DNA of 64,000 nucleotides from Prosopocoilus inquinatus (lineage: Eukaryota > Arthropoda > Insecta > Coleoptera > Lucanidae). Shown in pieces: positions 41,788 to 52,313 of the stretch. The notes below the pieces were generated by a model that was not told where the DNA came from, searched no databases, and was given only the letters and a program-made list of their open reading frames with translations. The position numbers were made by a program, and so were the translations under genes. Location of the stretch: positions 15,272,501 through 15,336,500 of the forward strand of contig CM069877.1 in NCBI GenBank assembly GCA_036172665.1, given 5' to 3'. The stretch's first letter is position 1. The number at the start of each line of letters is the position of its first letter.

Positions 41788-44565
41788 ATGAATAGAACTT
41801 TTATAAAACTCGGGTCCATTAATATTAGATCGCTATCAAACAAGGTTCAAGAATTAACTGATTACGTACATCTCAATAGTATTGATGTCTTACTTGTTAC
41901 TGAGACCTGGTTAACTCAGAATATTCCAGATGACTTGTTAATGATAGATGGTTATAATTTTTTAAGAAAGGACAGAAATATGCGAGGCGGTGGCGTGGGC
42001 ATTTATTTTAAGGATTATTTTCATTTTTCCGTCATTGGTACTAATGATTCTATTGAACAATTATGGGTGCACTTGAAGTTGAGATCCGAAAGTTTTGTAG
42101 TTGGTGTGGTGTATAAACCTCCCCAGCAAGACTACAATTTTTTTGAAGTTTGTTCTTGTCCAATGAAAATAGTAAGTAGAAGGTTTTTTTAATCTCAAAC
42201 CGGACAGAAAAATGAAGGGAAACACACTTCATTTTTCTGTCCGGTTTGAGATTAAAAAAACCTTCTACTTATAATTTTTTTCTTGACGAAATCGAAAACT
42301 CTTTTGCCGCATCACTTCCTTGTTCTGAAAGGATATTCTGTGGTAGAGATTTTAATATTGATCTTTTAAAAATAAATAACCTACCGACTCAATGCTTAAT
42401 AGAATTCTTTGATTCTATTAACTGTAAGCAATTAATTAATAACCCTAATAGACTTACTCAAAATTCAGCTACATTATTGGATCTAATATTAACCATAGAT
42501 AATACTGACGTTATTGAGTCCGGTGTGATAGCGTGTGACTTTTCTGATCATGACCTTACATTCTGCACATTTCCTTTAAATAAGTGTCTCGTCCTGCCTG
42601 CAATTAGAACTTATCGTGATTACGCTAATATAAATGTGGAACATATCTTACTCGATCTACACCGCATACCATTTCAACGTATATTTCTAATCAATAATGA
42701 TGAAAAAGTCTGATTTTTCAACTGTCAAATTTTGAATCTATTCGACAAACACTGTCCTTTAATTACACGTCGTTTCATTAAAAAATGGATCCCATGGTTA
42801 ACTCCAAATTTAAAAAAATTAATACAGCTGAGAGACAAGGCTAAGAAAACTTGACCACAAAAACTTTTGAATTAGAAACGAAAGCTTATTTTGATTTTGT
42901 ATCGCGCTCTCGGAACTCAACATCTTTGTGGAATAGTCTGAAACTTCTTGGCATAAAAAACAGTAAACCACCCTTTATTCCTAATCATCTTGCAGATCCC
43001 GACAGATTTAACAACTTTTTCGTTGACAGTTTACCTAACCCGCACATTAACTCACAGAAACTGCAACAATTATAAGGCGATGTTGAAAATTTCGATAGAA
43101 AGTTTACATTTCAAACAGTTAGCTCTGAATATATACGCAAACTGTTAACTCGCTTTAAATCTAAGACACCTGGAATGACAATATCAATAGAGTTATGATT
43201 GAAATGTGCTGCCCATTAATATTGCCGTATATAACACACATTATCAATTCCTGCATTATTGATGGTATTTTCCCAGAGCGTTGGAAACACGCTCTCGTTA
43301 GACCAATACCGAAGATAAAAAAACCCACTGATATGAAACAGCTTCGTCCAATAAGCTTGCTTCCTTTGCTGTCAAAACTATTTGAGTGTACTATAATTGA
43401 ACAACTTACCAGTTATGTAAACACTATGGACATATTACCTAATGTACAATCTGGCTTCAGAAAAAAATACAGTTGTGAAACGGCCTTGTTGAAAGTAACT
43501 GATGACATTTTGCATGCTTCAGATAACAATCTTATAACAATTCTAACGTTACTTGACTTCAGCAAGGCATTTGACACTGTACAGCATGATGTCTTATAAA
43601 TGATACTCTGTCATATTGGTCTTGATAATGGTGCATTAAACTTGATTAAATCCTATCTTAACAATCGTAAACAGAGTGTCGTAATTGAAAACGCTTTATC
43701 TTTACCCCTCATTTTAACTCAAGGCGTACCTCAAGGTTCCGTAATTGGACCTTTGTTGTTCACTATCTACACATCAACATTTTTATCCTCAATAAAATAT
43801 TGCTCAGTTCATGTTTACGCCGACGATACCCAACTCTATTTCTCATTTAAACCCTCAGAGTGGAATAGTGCTTTGTTGAAGATAAATGCTGATCTTAACG
43901 CTATATCAACAATATCTTTAGATCATTCGTTATCTCTGAACGCTTCCAAATCTCAAGTAATGCTATTCGGAAAAGCAAAGTGTTGTTCCAATCTGTCAAA
44001 TATACTTAATGTTCACATTAATGGTGTTAACATTCCTCACGTCTCTACTGCTAAAAATTTAGGTTTAATTATGGGCAACACTTTCAGATACCACAAACAA
44101 ATTTCTAAATATATTAGTAATTCCTATTTACACCTAAGAAAATTGTTTCCCTTTAGACATTTCTTAAATACTGATATAAAGAAACGTTTGTGCCAGACCT
44201 TCGTCCTCTCTCAATTCACTTACTGTGCCCCGATTTATCATCCTGCTATTGAGGTTCTTACAGGTAATAGAATTCAGAAAATACAAAATTCTTGCCTCAG
44301 ATATATTCACGGAATCAGGAAGTTTGATCACATTTCCCATAAATTAGTTGAATCAAAATGGCTCAACATGAAGAACCGCAGAGAGTTACAAACCTTATGT
44401 TTATTCCATAAAATTATTCTATGCAAAACTCCGCCGTATTTATGTAATAAAATTCGCTTTCGCTTTGATGTACATAACGTAACCACTCGATTTCGTGGGC
44501 TCATATTACCACCGCCACACAAAACTTCACTCTATAAAAAGATCTTTTACATACGCAAAGTATAA
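41788..44565 (+). pseudogene. LINE-E ORF2: endonuclease and reverse transcriptase, broken
   Basis: Endonuclease motifs are GSINIRSLSNK (near 41811), VTETWL (near 41896), GGGVGIYF, then after the palindrome FCGRDFNID (the expected family Gly-Asp-Phe-Asn is Gly-Arg-Asp-Phe-Asn here) and DFSDHDLTF (near 42538). RT motifs are LRPISLLPLLSKLFE, NVQSGFRKKYSCETA, the catalytic TLLDFSKAFDTVQHD (near 43550), GVPQGSVIGPLLFTIY (near 43725) and VYADDTQLYF (near 43816). Stops or frameshifts occur near 42710, 42850, 43075 and 43599 (a single TAA splits the RT). It is more complete than LINE-B but dead. Confidence 0.85.
42174..42270. repeat. Perfect 44-bp palindrome in LINE-E
   Basis: The arms 42174-42217 and 42227-42270 are exact inverse copies (starting AAGTAGAAGGTTTTTTTAAT) around a 9-base loop. 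TA flanks the left side and follows the right side, which suits a tiny TA-targeting MITE. It interrupts the endonuclease reading frame of LINE-E. A transcript would make a hairpin of pre-miRNA size. Confidence 0.85.
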
Positions 44566-44989
44566 TAAACTGTCATCAGATCTTAAAATGTTTGGTTTAC
44601 TTTAATTCAAAAGAAGTTTAAAGCGGAAACTAGTTTCATTTCAACAAACTTAAATGCGTTGAAACTGTACCAACTTTCTTTCATTTCTCCCTTCGATTTT
44701 TCATATTCGCTAGTGCACAATGTTTTGATCTTTTTTTTTCGCAAGTAGTTAGCTTACAATTTAGTTTAAAAATTTTGTTTTGTTCTCTTAGTTATAGGCA
44801 ATTTTATTAATTAACTTTACATTTAATTTATCAAGGTTAAGTTTAATAGCAGAGAAGCCTAGGCCGATCTGAACTTCGCCTTGTGATTGTGTAACATTTC
44901 CTTTGTTATCTGCATTTCACTTTATTTTTTGTTTTGTTTTTGAGAACACAATAAAGGCATTTATTATTATTATTATTATTATAAATCTC

Positions 44990-45740
44990 CAAGAAATTTC
45001 TTGATCATTCTTGTCCATAAACTTGTGTTTCAACAAATTATTTCAAACCGCTTTAATTAGATGAGGCGGGTCAAACATATATATAATTTTTTGGTCGTTG
45101 ACAAAAAAAAATATGGCTGGTTTGGGGTTATTTCTAAAAGTTTGGTCAGTTGAATATTATTTGATCCCAAGTCGTTTACCAAAACGCATACAATTAAACC
45201 GATGTCTTTTAACTTCATAACTAAATCGGTAATAATCAAGTTTAAGATCTATGCAGGACAGGTCGAATGGAAAAAATTATAGCAAAGAGATTGACTCCAT
45301 TTATTTTTTAAACCCCTGAGCATGAATACGGTTGCTGTTCAAGCAGGCTTAAATCCTTTTGTACCAGTACTTCTATCCTCCAGACCAATTATCGAGTCCG
45401 AATCTGTAGCATAAAATAAATTAGCTTTTACGTGTATATTCATTTCGTCCACGCAGAGAACACATAATTTATCTTCCACAGCAATTTTTTTTTTTATTTT
45501 CAAATGAAGCATCTTGAATAGTGCAGGATTATGTACACCAGGTGCCATCTTTAAGTTTTTCACCAATTTTAACAATGTTGTTGATGTTGGTAAACAAAAT
45601 TGTACCATTAATTTTTTCCGATACAATTTTGGACCTACAAAATACATAGCCAGACATTCATTTTTAAATTCCAACCAATATCTCCGACCTTTGGGATGTT
45701 TCTGGATTTGTGAAATTTGTGTAATAAATTAATAATTAAT
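44990..45740 (-). pseudogene. P-like transposase, N-terminal catalytic half
   Basis: Minus-strand frames at about 45735-45339 and 45239-45000 contain HPKGRRYWLEFKNECLAMYF (near 45655-45705), LYRKK, a FCLPTSTTLLKLVKN helix (the PSTTTL-like motif of P transposases), VLCVDEMNIHVKANLFYATD (near 45400-45460, the first Asp region of the RNase H-like core) and GLED. Then IIxDLVMKL and NDLGSNN (near 45150-45240) are a degraded GD-N-N region. A stop near 45338 and frame changes break it. It continues the THAP-containing exons to its right and is separated from the C-terminal half by LINE-E. Confidence 0.8.
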
Positions 45741-45873
45741 AAAATTAGCCAGTTCTTGCGATGGACAGAATGTGGATGTTAGCACCATATATTGTTGAAA
45801 GGGTAATATTATTTAGTTCAGTATGTGCATGTTTGTCAAGCTATTCCGGTGCTTTCTGAGTTTTTCTCTTTAA

Positions 45874-46519
45874 TTAACTATATTCGTTTGTTATTCTCTT
45901 AATATGCTTCCTTAACTTGTCTTTACGGGGTGTTTCGCATGATAATTTTAATTTCTTTTGTGTACTCCCAGGTGAAGTGCGAGGAGGACTAACAAGAGTG
46001 GACGCCATTTTTAGTAGAATTGCCAAAAGCTCATTGAGCACAATATTTGATAAAATTTGAATTTTTCGAAGGGGTTCGTACTCATCCACCGAAATGTTTT
46101 GTTCAAATTCTCCCGGATAAGACTCCAAATTGGAAGGTCCCTCTTCTGTTGCAAAATTCCGCTTTTGTCCAGATGTAACGCTATAATTATGGTCCAGGTG
46201 TTTATCTTGAATTGAGCTGCATTCTAAGGAAGGAAATATTGTTGGCACAGCACTTAACAACAGACGAGTTTTTGTATCGTTCATGTACATTTTTTCTTGA
46301 AAATGTGCTGCACACAATCTATAGCTGTCGATTTTTTCTTGAAGATCTTCTCGGCCACACGCCATTAACCATTTCTGAGCTCTATGTACAAAAAAAACAT
46401 TAAATATTGTAATAAAATAATTTAATACTTCCTTACCTCGCTCGATCTTTTGGGAAGGTAAAGAAAGACAAATTACAATTGTAGGATTTGTTTTCACATT
46501 TTTTCACCGCACAAACCAT
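45874..46519 (-). pseudogene. THAP-domain N-terminus of a P-like transposase, two exons
   Basis: Exon 1 runs from the ATG at 46519 to 46437 and exon 2 from 46381 to about 45874. The intron is 55 bases (46382-46436) with GTAAGG and TAG borders. The THAP zinc finger is intact: C3, C8, a W after the splice, LCAAH (the C and H of the C2-CH set) and AVPTIFP at its end. Behind it are low-complexity and basic stretches (SPPRTSPGSTQKK). THAP domains of P-type transposases bind the element ends. The rest of the transposase lies to the left and is broken, so the gene as a whole is dead, but this part could still give a DNA-binding protein (no in-frame stop inside). Confidence 0.8.
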
Positions 46520-47435
46520 TCCACCCTTGCACTTACTCGTAGCGATTAATGTTTCTAATTGTCTAAATAATAAGCATAAAGGCCTGCTCTTACAACAACC
46601 TCTGAGTAACTAGTACGAGTACGAAACTATTAGAACATTGATAAAAATTTCACACGCAAACAAAACGCCACCACTGACACAAGCAATGTCGGGTACGCCA
46701 GTGCAATTTAATCTTAAAACATGGCCGATCTATCTGTGCGTCTGACATGCGCAAATTTTACCCCCACCCGAGAGTTTGCCTTGTGTGTATTCTGTGCCTT
46801 CTGAAGACGTTGTTTAGATATTCAATGGCCAAGAACAAAAAACTCTAACTTAGCTGAAGACTTCATTGTTTTATTTTTCTTTAATGCGAATACCAATCAT
46901 TTTAAATTTAATTCGAGCGCATTCATTTATGCTTTTCCAAGCCTGACAACTTTCATTATTAATCAGGTATTTATGACAAGCGGTTTTTGTGTGTTTGTAA
47001 TGTTTGTTTCCTTCTTTCTTTATGCTTTTACTCTTGGCTTTCGCTTTATTTTTTCTTTAATTAATGTATTAATTAATTTTTAATTTGTTAATTTAATTAA
47101 GAACGATTTTATATATTTCAAACCCCGATTTTTAAATAAATAAATTACAAGCTGAAGACCTTCAATTTTAATAATTTAGCTTTTAGTGAGTGCATCGATT
47201 TGTATGTATTTCATTAAAACATAGCAGCACTGCTATATAATTGACAACATGCAGTGCAATGCAGTGAATCGATTTAGCACGTTCACGTTCATGCTTCATT
47301 ATTAAATGGACTCAACAACGCAGCGCTTAAAATAAATAAAGCCCCAAATACGCAGTGTCAGAACAAAACAAAATTGTAGTTACGTAACTGGAAGGCAAAC
47401 GAAATAAAAAAAAATTAATTGTGAAATGGGCGCTT
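46520..47435. other. Non-coding region next to the P-like element
   Basis: The P-like element's 5' end should lie here (perhaps near 46600-46800, where a GC-richer CCCCCACCCGAGAGTTTGCC stretch is seen). The inverted repeat and 8-base duplication expected of P elements were not identified. No genes. Confidence 0.3.
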
Positions 47436-47763
47436 CGGAATTAAATCAATTATTTTTCTTTTTCATTTATAGCTAAATATTGTCTCTCAATAAAAAATAA
47501 ACGTATCAGAACGGATATTTCGCTTTGTGTTTCATATATGAGCACAAGAAAAAAAAGGTTTTTTTTTGAGGGCCTGCCCTGCATTAAAATGAATAACGTC
47601 GGAATTAAATCATTTTTTCTTTCTTTTTCATTTATAGTTAAATATTGTCTCTCGATAAAAAATAAACGTATGAGAACGGATATTTCGCTTTGTGTTTCAT
47701 ATGAGCATAAGAAAAAAAAGTTTTTTTTTTTGAGGGCCTGTCCTGCATTAAAATGAATAACGT
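47436..47763. repeat. Tandem duplication, two 164-bp copies
   Basis: Copies at 47436-47599 and 47600-47763 each run from CGGAATTAAATCA to AATGAATAACGT with about 90 percent identity. An open frame on the minus strand spans both copies, but it is low complexity and not believed. The cause is probably local duplication of non-coding DNA. Confidence 0.85.
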
Positions 47764-48356
47764 CAGGCTTGAAAAGCTGAAGGACTCGACAAAGCAGGTC
47801 TGCTGACACAAGCAAGATAACGGCTTTGAAATATTATTAAATTAAATTCGTATTCGAATCGGAACAAACAAATCCAAAGCGCGAGGAATTCGGCGTTCGG
47901 TTTTGCTCCTCCCACTTCAACGACAAAAACAGAGTAAATAAGATGACTAATTAATTCGTGAATTAATTAACGAAATGTGGTTTGGTGTTAAAAAAAACGA
48001 GAAGAAAACAAATCATAAGCTCTGCGACTAATATGTATAATACCATTGCCACTACATCTGCTGGTGGAAAAATGGCTAAGGCAAAATCTTTAATTTTTTA
48101 CACCCCCAAATAATTTAACGCAAACAATGTTATGTTATTTTGTATCAGCTGTGGCCCCAGCCGACTCTAAAGGATAAGAGCGGGGCCAATTAAAATTAAT
48201 TAAGACACTAGGATGAATTTTTCGACACGACTGATTGCGGTAAAGTGAACTAGTGTTCCCAAATACCTTGATTTTTGCAAGAAATTTAGCAGAGGATTTT
48301 ATCAAATTTCGCTAACATCTGTTTAGGGCAGACGCGAAAAGACGAAAACACAAACG
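47764..48356. other. Non-coding region, nothing recognised
   Basis: AT-rich with no ORFs of note. It ends at the target duplication of the hAT element. Confidence 0.3.
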
Positions 48357-48389
48357 ATCATAAATAGAGAGCGGATTTATATGCGAGTA

Positions 48390-48476
48390 ATTTTGATGAA
48401 ATATGCGCATATATATGCACTAAAAGATGATGAAATATGCACATATATATGCACTAAAAATGGCGAAATATGTGCA
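48390..48476. repeat. Subterminal ATATGC-type repeats of the hAT element
   Basis: GATGAAATATGCGCATATATATGCACTAAAA is repeated next to itself with small changes (three units in about 85 bases; described here by core GAAATATGCNCATATATATG). Related ATATGC/GCATAT motifs are dense near the other end (50480-50550). Such arrays at both ends are usual hAT transposase binding regions. Confidence 0.6.
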
Positions 48477-48655
48477 AGATAGGCCGAACACTTCAAATAA
48501 TGCAATAACTGGTCTACTGTGTTTTATGGGCATTCTTATTCAAATAAAAAACATTATATTTTATACAATTTATTTACATTTATTTGTAAACGCTTATATG
48601 AAGGAAGTATGTATATTATGTATGTACATTATTAAGTAAATATTATAACGACTAA

Positions 48656-50191
48656 AAAACTCTTCGATTATAATTTACAACAATGTGTTTTTCCAAGTTC
48701 TCTACCAGGAAATTTTGCCTTTTATCTGACAAAATATTTTTATAAATTGAAAAACTCCTTTCAACATCCACGGAGGTAATTGGGGCATATTTAAAGTGAC
48801 TCATAGCTGAAAATTCTACACTTAAGTTAATTTCAAAGTTTCCATTCAAAATTTCGTAAATTTCCTCAAGGGTTTTGAAGCCGCTATTTTTATCTAAAAC
48901 GGATAAACATTTTTTATTTACTGAACTGCCGATTTTACCTGGAACTTTTGAAATATTCTCTTTAAATTCTTTAACAATTTTAACGGATTCTATTAAAGAC
49001 ATTTTCGGTTTTTCTAAATTGTTTATAGTTTGTATTACAAAACTGTAATTCATTTTGATGAAGTTCAGTTGATTTGCCAATGAAGTTTTTGTTACAATAT
49101 TTTGTGCCTTTGCAATAGCAGCACTATCTTGGGCATTAAATTCTACAACCAATTCCTTAATTGTTACAAAATGTTCAGCATAAAACATTGCCGCTTCCAA
49201 CCAAGTTCCCCACCTAGTCAACTGGTTCGGGAGGTAAAGGTACATTCGGCAATTTTTCCCTGTACAACTGAACTCGTAGGGGACTTTTGACAAATATTTT
49301 TTTAATGGTACTAATTAGTAGATTTACATCAGAAAATTCACATCTAATATGTTCAGCTACTCTGTTACATCCATGAGCTAAACAACTCACGTGAACTAAA
49401 TTTTTATAAATTGTTTTAAATTGCTGCCCGGCTTTAACCATGTAAGGGGCAGCATCTGATACCATAAGTAAAATTTTTTCAGTAGGAACTACATTAGGTG
49501 AGAAAAATTTCATAAAACATTCATTAACAGATCTTAAAATACTTAAATGACTAGGTTTATCTTCCCGCAAAGACCCTATTAACAAATTTACAATGTAACG
49601 CCCACAAGAATCAGTAGTTTCATCCACAATAAAATAAATATATTGATTTTCTACGATTTTCTTGACTTCTTTTAGAGTATCGTTGTAGATGCGAGGCACG
49701 TAATTTTTCCTTAACGTACTTTCATCGGGAACATTTTTCTTGGTATATTTTTCCAAAAAACTTTTTAAAATAGAATTTTGCAGTTTTTTCAAAGGTATGT
49801 TTGCACAAATCATCGCCTCGCATAAATCAGCATTAAATTCTTGTTGTTCATTAGATGAAGTCATCAACGACGGTCCACTGTCTAAGGGTAATTGAAATGT
49901 TTTCGATTCGTTCATCTTCTTGCATTTTGACTTGTGTAGTTCTGTCCCGACATGTTGTGTGACCGAAAATTTTCGTTGGGTTGGTATCTACAACAAGAAC
50001 TTGAATTTTTTTAAACTGTCTGAACTTTCAATATTCAAGAACCAAGCAAATATTTACCTAAGGAGGAAGAAAACAAACTTAAAACTTACCATTTTACTAC
50101 AGGCTTTACAGAATACGCTTCCATTGGTGTAAGCAAGCTCGGGATAGCTTCTGATCCAGGAATTAACCAGGCTCGAATTGTCTTTCGGCAT
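48656..50191 (-). pseudogene. hAT transposase (CGGBP1-like), one frameshift
   Basis: The proposed start is the ATG at 50191. Exon 1 is 50191-50090, the intron 49988-50089 (GTAAGT...TTGTAG), and exon 2 runs from 49987 leftwards. A BED/CGGBP1-type zinc finger spans the intron (W, FCKAC, then H and H near QHVGTELHKSKC). The catalytic core has FIVDETTD (first Asp, near 49620), LMVSDAAPYM (second Asp, near 49450) and the hAT CxxH insertion motif HVSCLAHGC (near 49380-49400). The C-terminal hAT dimerisation region has TSVDVERSFS and a conserved NILSDKR (near 48700-48780). A single-base frame change near 49220 disrupts the frame just before a RWGTWLEAAMF segment. Otherwise the protein is complete (about 490 residues). 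This could be a sequencing error. Confidence 0.8.
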
Positions 50192-50577
50192 ATTGCACTT
50201 CTCACAAACAAAAATACTTTTACGGAAGAACTAAACGTTCGCAGCAATAACCGACTAATAATCCGTGAAGAAGTGATGAAACAATATTGCAAACATGAAC
50301 GCCCCACCGCATCGTTAAGAAAGTACTTGGAAATCCCTAATTCACTACTTGGAAAATTCTGCCTGCTTAAGCCCAAGAAGGGTGCAAACTAGACCCTAAT
50401 TAATGCAACAACATGTTCTGACGAATTAAGAATTCAGGAAAAAATTTACTCACTTCGACACAAATTCTTTCAAATATGCACTTTTTAAGAAATATGCGAA
50501 AATTGAACAAAATGCTCAAATATGCAAAATATGCATGCAATATGCATTTAGCATAGAATCCGCTCTTTAATCATAAA

Positions 50578-51060
50578 TAATCGCAGAATATTTACACTTA
50601 GAGGGAGGTTGTTCACAGTCTTTTGGCATTCAGAGTAGGCCGTGTTAGGATGACATTTATGTTGGTATGACAAAAATATGGACGTCAGAAAATTGGGTTA
50701 AAATTTCATGATTATTCGAGAAAATTAGCAGCTAAGAGATTTTCGCACAGGCTCGTGAGGCGCGCGCCTGGGGCCTCTTAAATTAAGGGAGGGGGCCTCA
50801 TATCTCAATTCTCAAAAAAAATATTTTCAACATTTCCATTTAAACATAATTTAAAATATGTATGACTGAATTGCAATCAAAATGATTAGAGCTGCAACAA
50901 CAAATCCAGATGGGCTGCCAACCGTCCCGCATTTTGTCTCGGATTCAAAACCTGAAACATTTGAAGAATAAATCATTATTTAATGTGCACTAGGTGGTGT
51001 CCTACAAAATCACTTTTTCTGCTTCAAATCAACATTTAGCAAAATCTTTTTTCATTCACG
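50578..51060. other. Non-coding spacer between hAT and mariner
   Basis: It contains GGCGCGCGCCTGGGGCCTC (about 50761-50779), a stretch similar to insect hAT-derived repeats with GGGGCCTC ends, but no paired end was found. No ORFs. Confidence 0.3.
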
Positions 51061-51235
51061 TACGTGGGCTGCTGGAAAATTTTCTGGAATCTAGTAGATC
51101 TAGAATTGTTAGCGTTTATCAACTGTCATATTTGAAAAATTTGACGTTTTTCGCCTATAATTCTATTGACAGTTCCTATCCAAGTGAACTAGTTTTGTTT
51201 GTACAGCATTTGAGAAAAAGTAATTTTGTGTAAAC

Positions 51236-52069
51236 ATGGAAATCTCGCCTGAAAATTTTCGTGCCATGACTTTTTACGATTTCAAACGTGGGCTAACGCC
51301 GAAACAATGCCTCGATCGGCTTCATTTGGCTTTTGGAGATGAAATGCTTGAGCGAAATCGACATGTGACATACCGTGAGATTCAAGCATCCTTACGCATT
51401 GACATGAAAGCAATACACCAGATTTTGCAAGATCATTTGAACGTACGAAAGCTTTGCAGTCGTTGGATCCCACACAATTTAACAGAAGCGCAAAAGCAGG
51501 GTCGTGTCAAATGGTGCGAAGAATTGCTCAAGAAATTCAATGGAGGTCGTTCAAATTTAGTTTATAACATCGTTACCGGTGACGAAACGTGGATCTATTC
51601 GTACGAGCCAGAAATTAAACAAGAATCTACCGTTTGGGTACTTCAAAATGTACCAAAACCAACAAAAGTTGTCCGTTCATGCGGTGCTCCGAAGAAAATG
51701 ATTGCTTGTTTCATTGGTTTAACTGGACATGTAGCAACCGTGGCTTTAGAGGATCGAAAAACCGTGAATGCTGATTGGTATACTACAATTTGTTTGCCGG
51801 AAGACATCGATCAAATAAGAAGAAACAATCGAAATCGACGAATTATTCTATATCATAACAACACCAGCTCTCACTCAGCCCGTCAAACAGTTGATTTTTT
51901 GTCCAATAAAAATATTGAATTAATGACTCATTGTCCATATTCACCTGATTTAACAACCTAATGATTTCTTTTTGTTCCCAAATATCAAAAATAAAATGCG
52001 TGGTGAGCGATTTTCGTTGGTTGAAGCAGCGGTTAAAACAGTCCGGACACTGGTTTCTGATGTACCATC
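51236..52069 (+). pseudogene. Mariner transposase, mutated and split
   Basis: It starts at the ATG at 51236. N-terminal helix-turn-helix parts are present (TFYDFKRGLTPKQCLDRLHLAF), then a probable internal deletion of several dozen residues before NRHVTYREIQASLRID. The core has TGDETWIY (first catalytic Asp, near 51580) and YSPDL (third Asp, near 51947). The second Asp is replaced by Asn (HNNTSSH, near 51857, where the family has His-Asp-Asn). A frameshift near 51955 puts the downstream NDFFLFPNIKNKMRGERFS-like part (51960-52069) in another frame. The C-terminus (SLEWKTCFRNWFERIQKCID, 56480-56555) follows the gypsy insertion. D,D34D elements need all three acids, so this copy is dead on several counts. 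Confidence 0.85.
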
Positions 52070-52246
52070 TGTTGTAAATTTGTTTATGTATTCATTTTAA
52101 AGAATATTTGTGGTCGGGGTAATACAAAGACCAGAGCTGGGACGATACTGAATTTATTTCTCTTGTAAACAACTCACAAGTGGGAATAAGAAATTAACAC
52201 TTATCTTTTCATGAATTAACAAAAACTTATTTAATCCATCCTAACA
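52070..52246 (-). repeat. Gypsy LTR, 3' copy
   Basis: 177 bases, starting TGTTGTAAATTTGTTTATGT and ending CATCCTAACA. It is flanked outside by CCATC. It is nearly identical to 56300-56475. Confidence 0.95.
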
Positions 52247-52258
52247 TCCCTCCTCTTA
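52247..52258 (-). other. Gypsy polypurine tract
   Basis: Next to the 3' LTR the minus strand reads TAAGAGGAGGGA, a typical primer tract for plus-strand synthesis. Confidence 0.65.
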
Positions 52259-52313
52259 ACATAAAACTAAAACAAAATTCTCACTGTCCGTTTCGCTTAA
52301 TTTTACTCATAAA

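Larger units (their letters stand above)
41600..44983 (+). mobile_element. LINE-E: CR1-like LINE inserted in the P-like element
   Basis: ORF2 is recognisable from 41788 to 44565 with endonuclease and RT. The 3' end is an AATAAAGGCATT followed by ATT repeats (44949-44982). The 5' end is truncated somewhere near 41600-41780. It separates the two halves of a P-like transposase that run on the opposite strand, so it inserted into that element. A perfect palindrome at 42174-42270 interrupts its endonuclease. Confidence 0.85.
48365..50569 (-). mobile_element. Complete hAT element with 8-bp target duplication
   Basis: The inverted ends TAGAGAGCGGATT (48365 on) and TAAAGAGCGGATT (inverse of the right end, ending 50569) are flanked by the identical 8-mer ATCATAAA (48357-48364 and 50570-50577). 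Eight bases is the hAT target size. Subterminal AAATATGCNNATATATGC-like repeats lie at 48390-48475, and more ATATGC motifs at about 50480-50550, which are likely transposase binding sites. The interior holds a spliced transposase gene on the minus strand. Total 2,205 bases. Confidence 0.9.

Noticed and set aside
47450..47815. 121-codon minus-strand ORF
   Set aside because: It spans a tandem duplication of AT-rich, homopolymer-rich DNA and shows no domain.
48390..48476. CRISPR-like short direct repeats
   Set aside because: Repeat units are adjacent without unique spacers, and they sit at the end of a hAT element in a eukaryotic genome.
50086..50376. 96-codon minus-strand ORF at the 5' end of the hAT gene
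   Set aside because: It is in the wrong frame; the frame from the ATG at 50191 gives the zinc-finger residues and a proper splice donor.
51282..51473. Minus-strand ORF inside the mariner transposase
   Set aside because: Shadow of the transposase frame.
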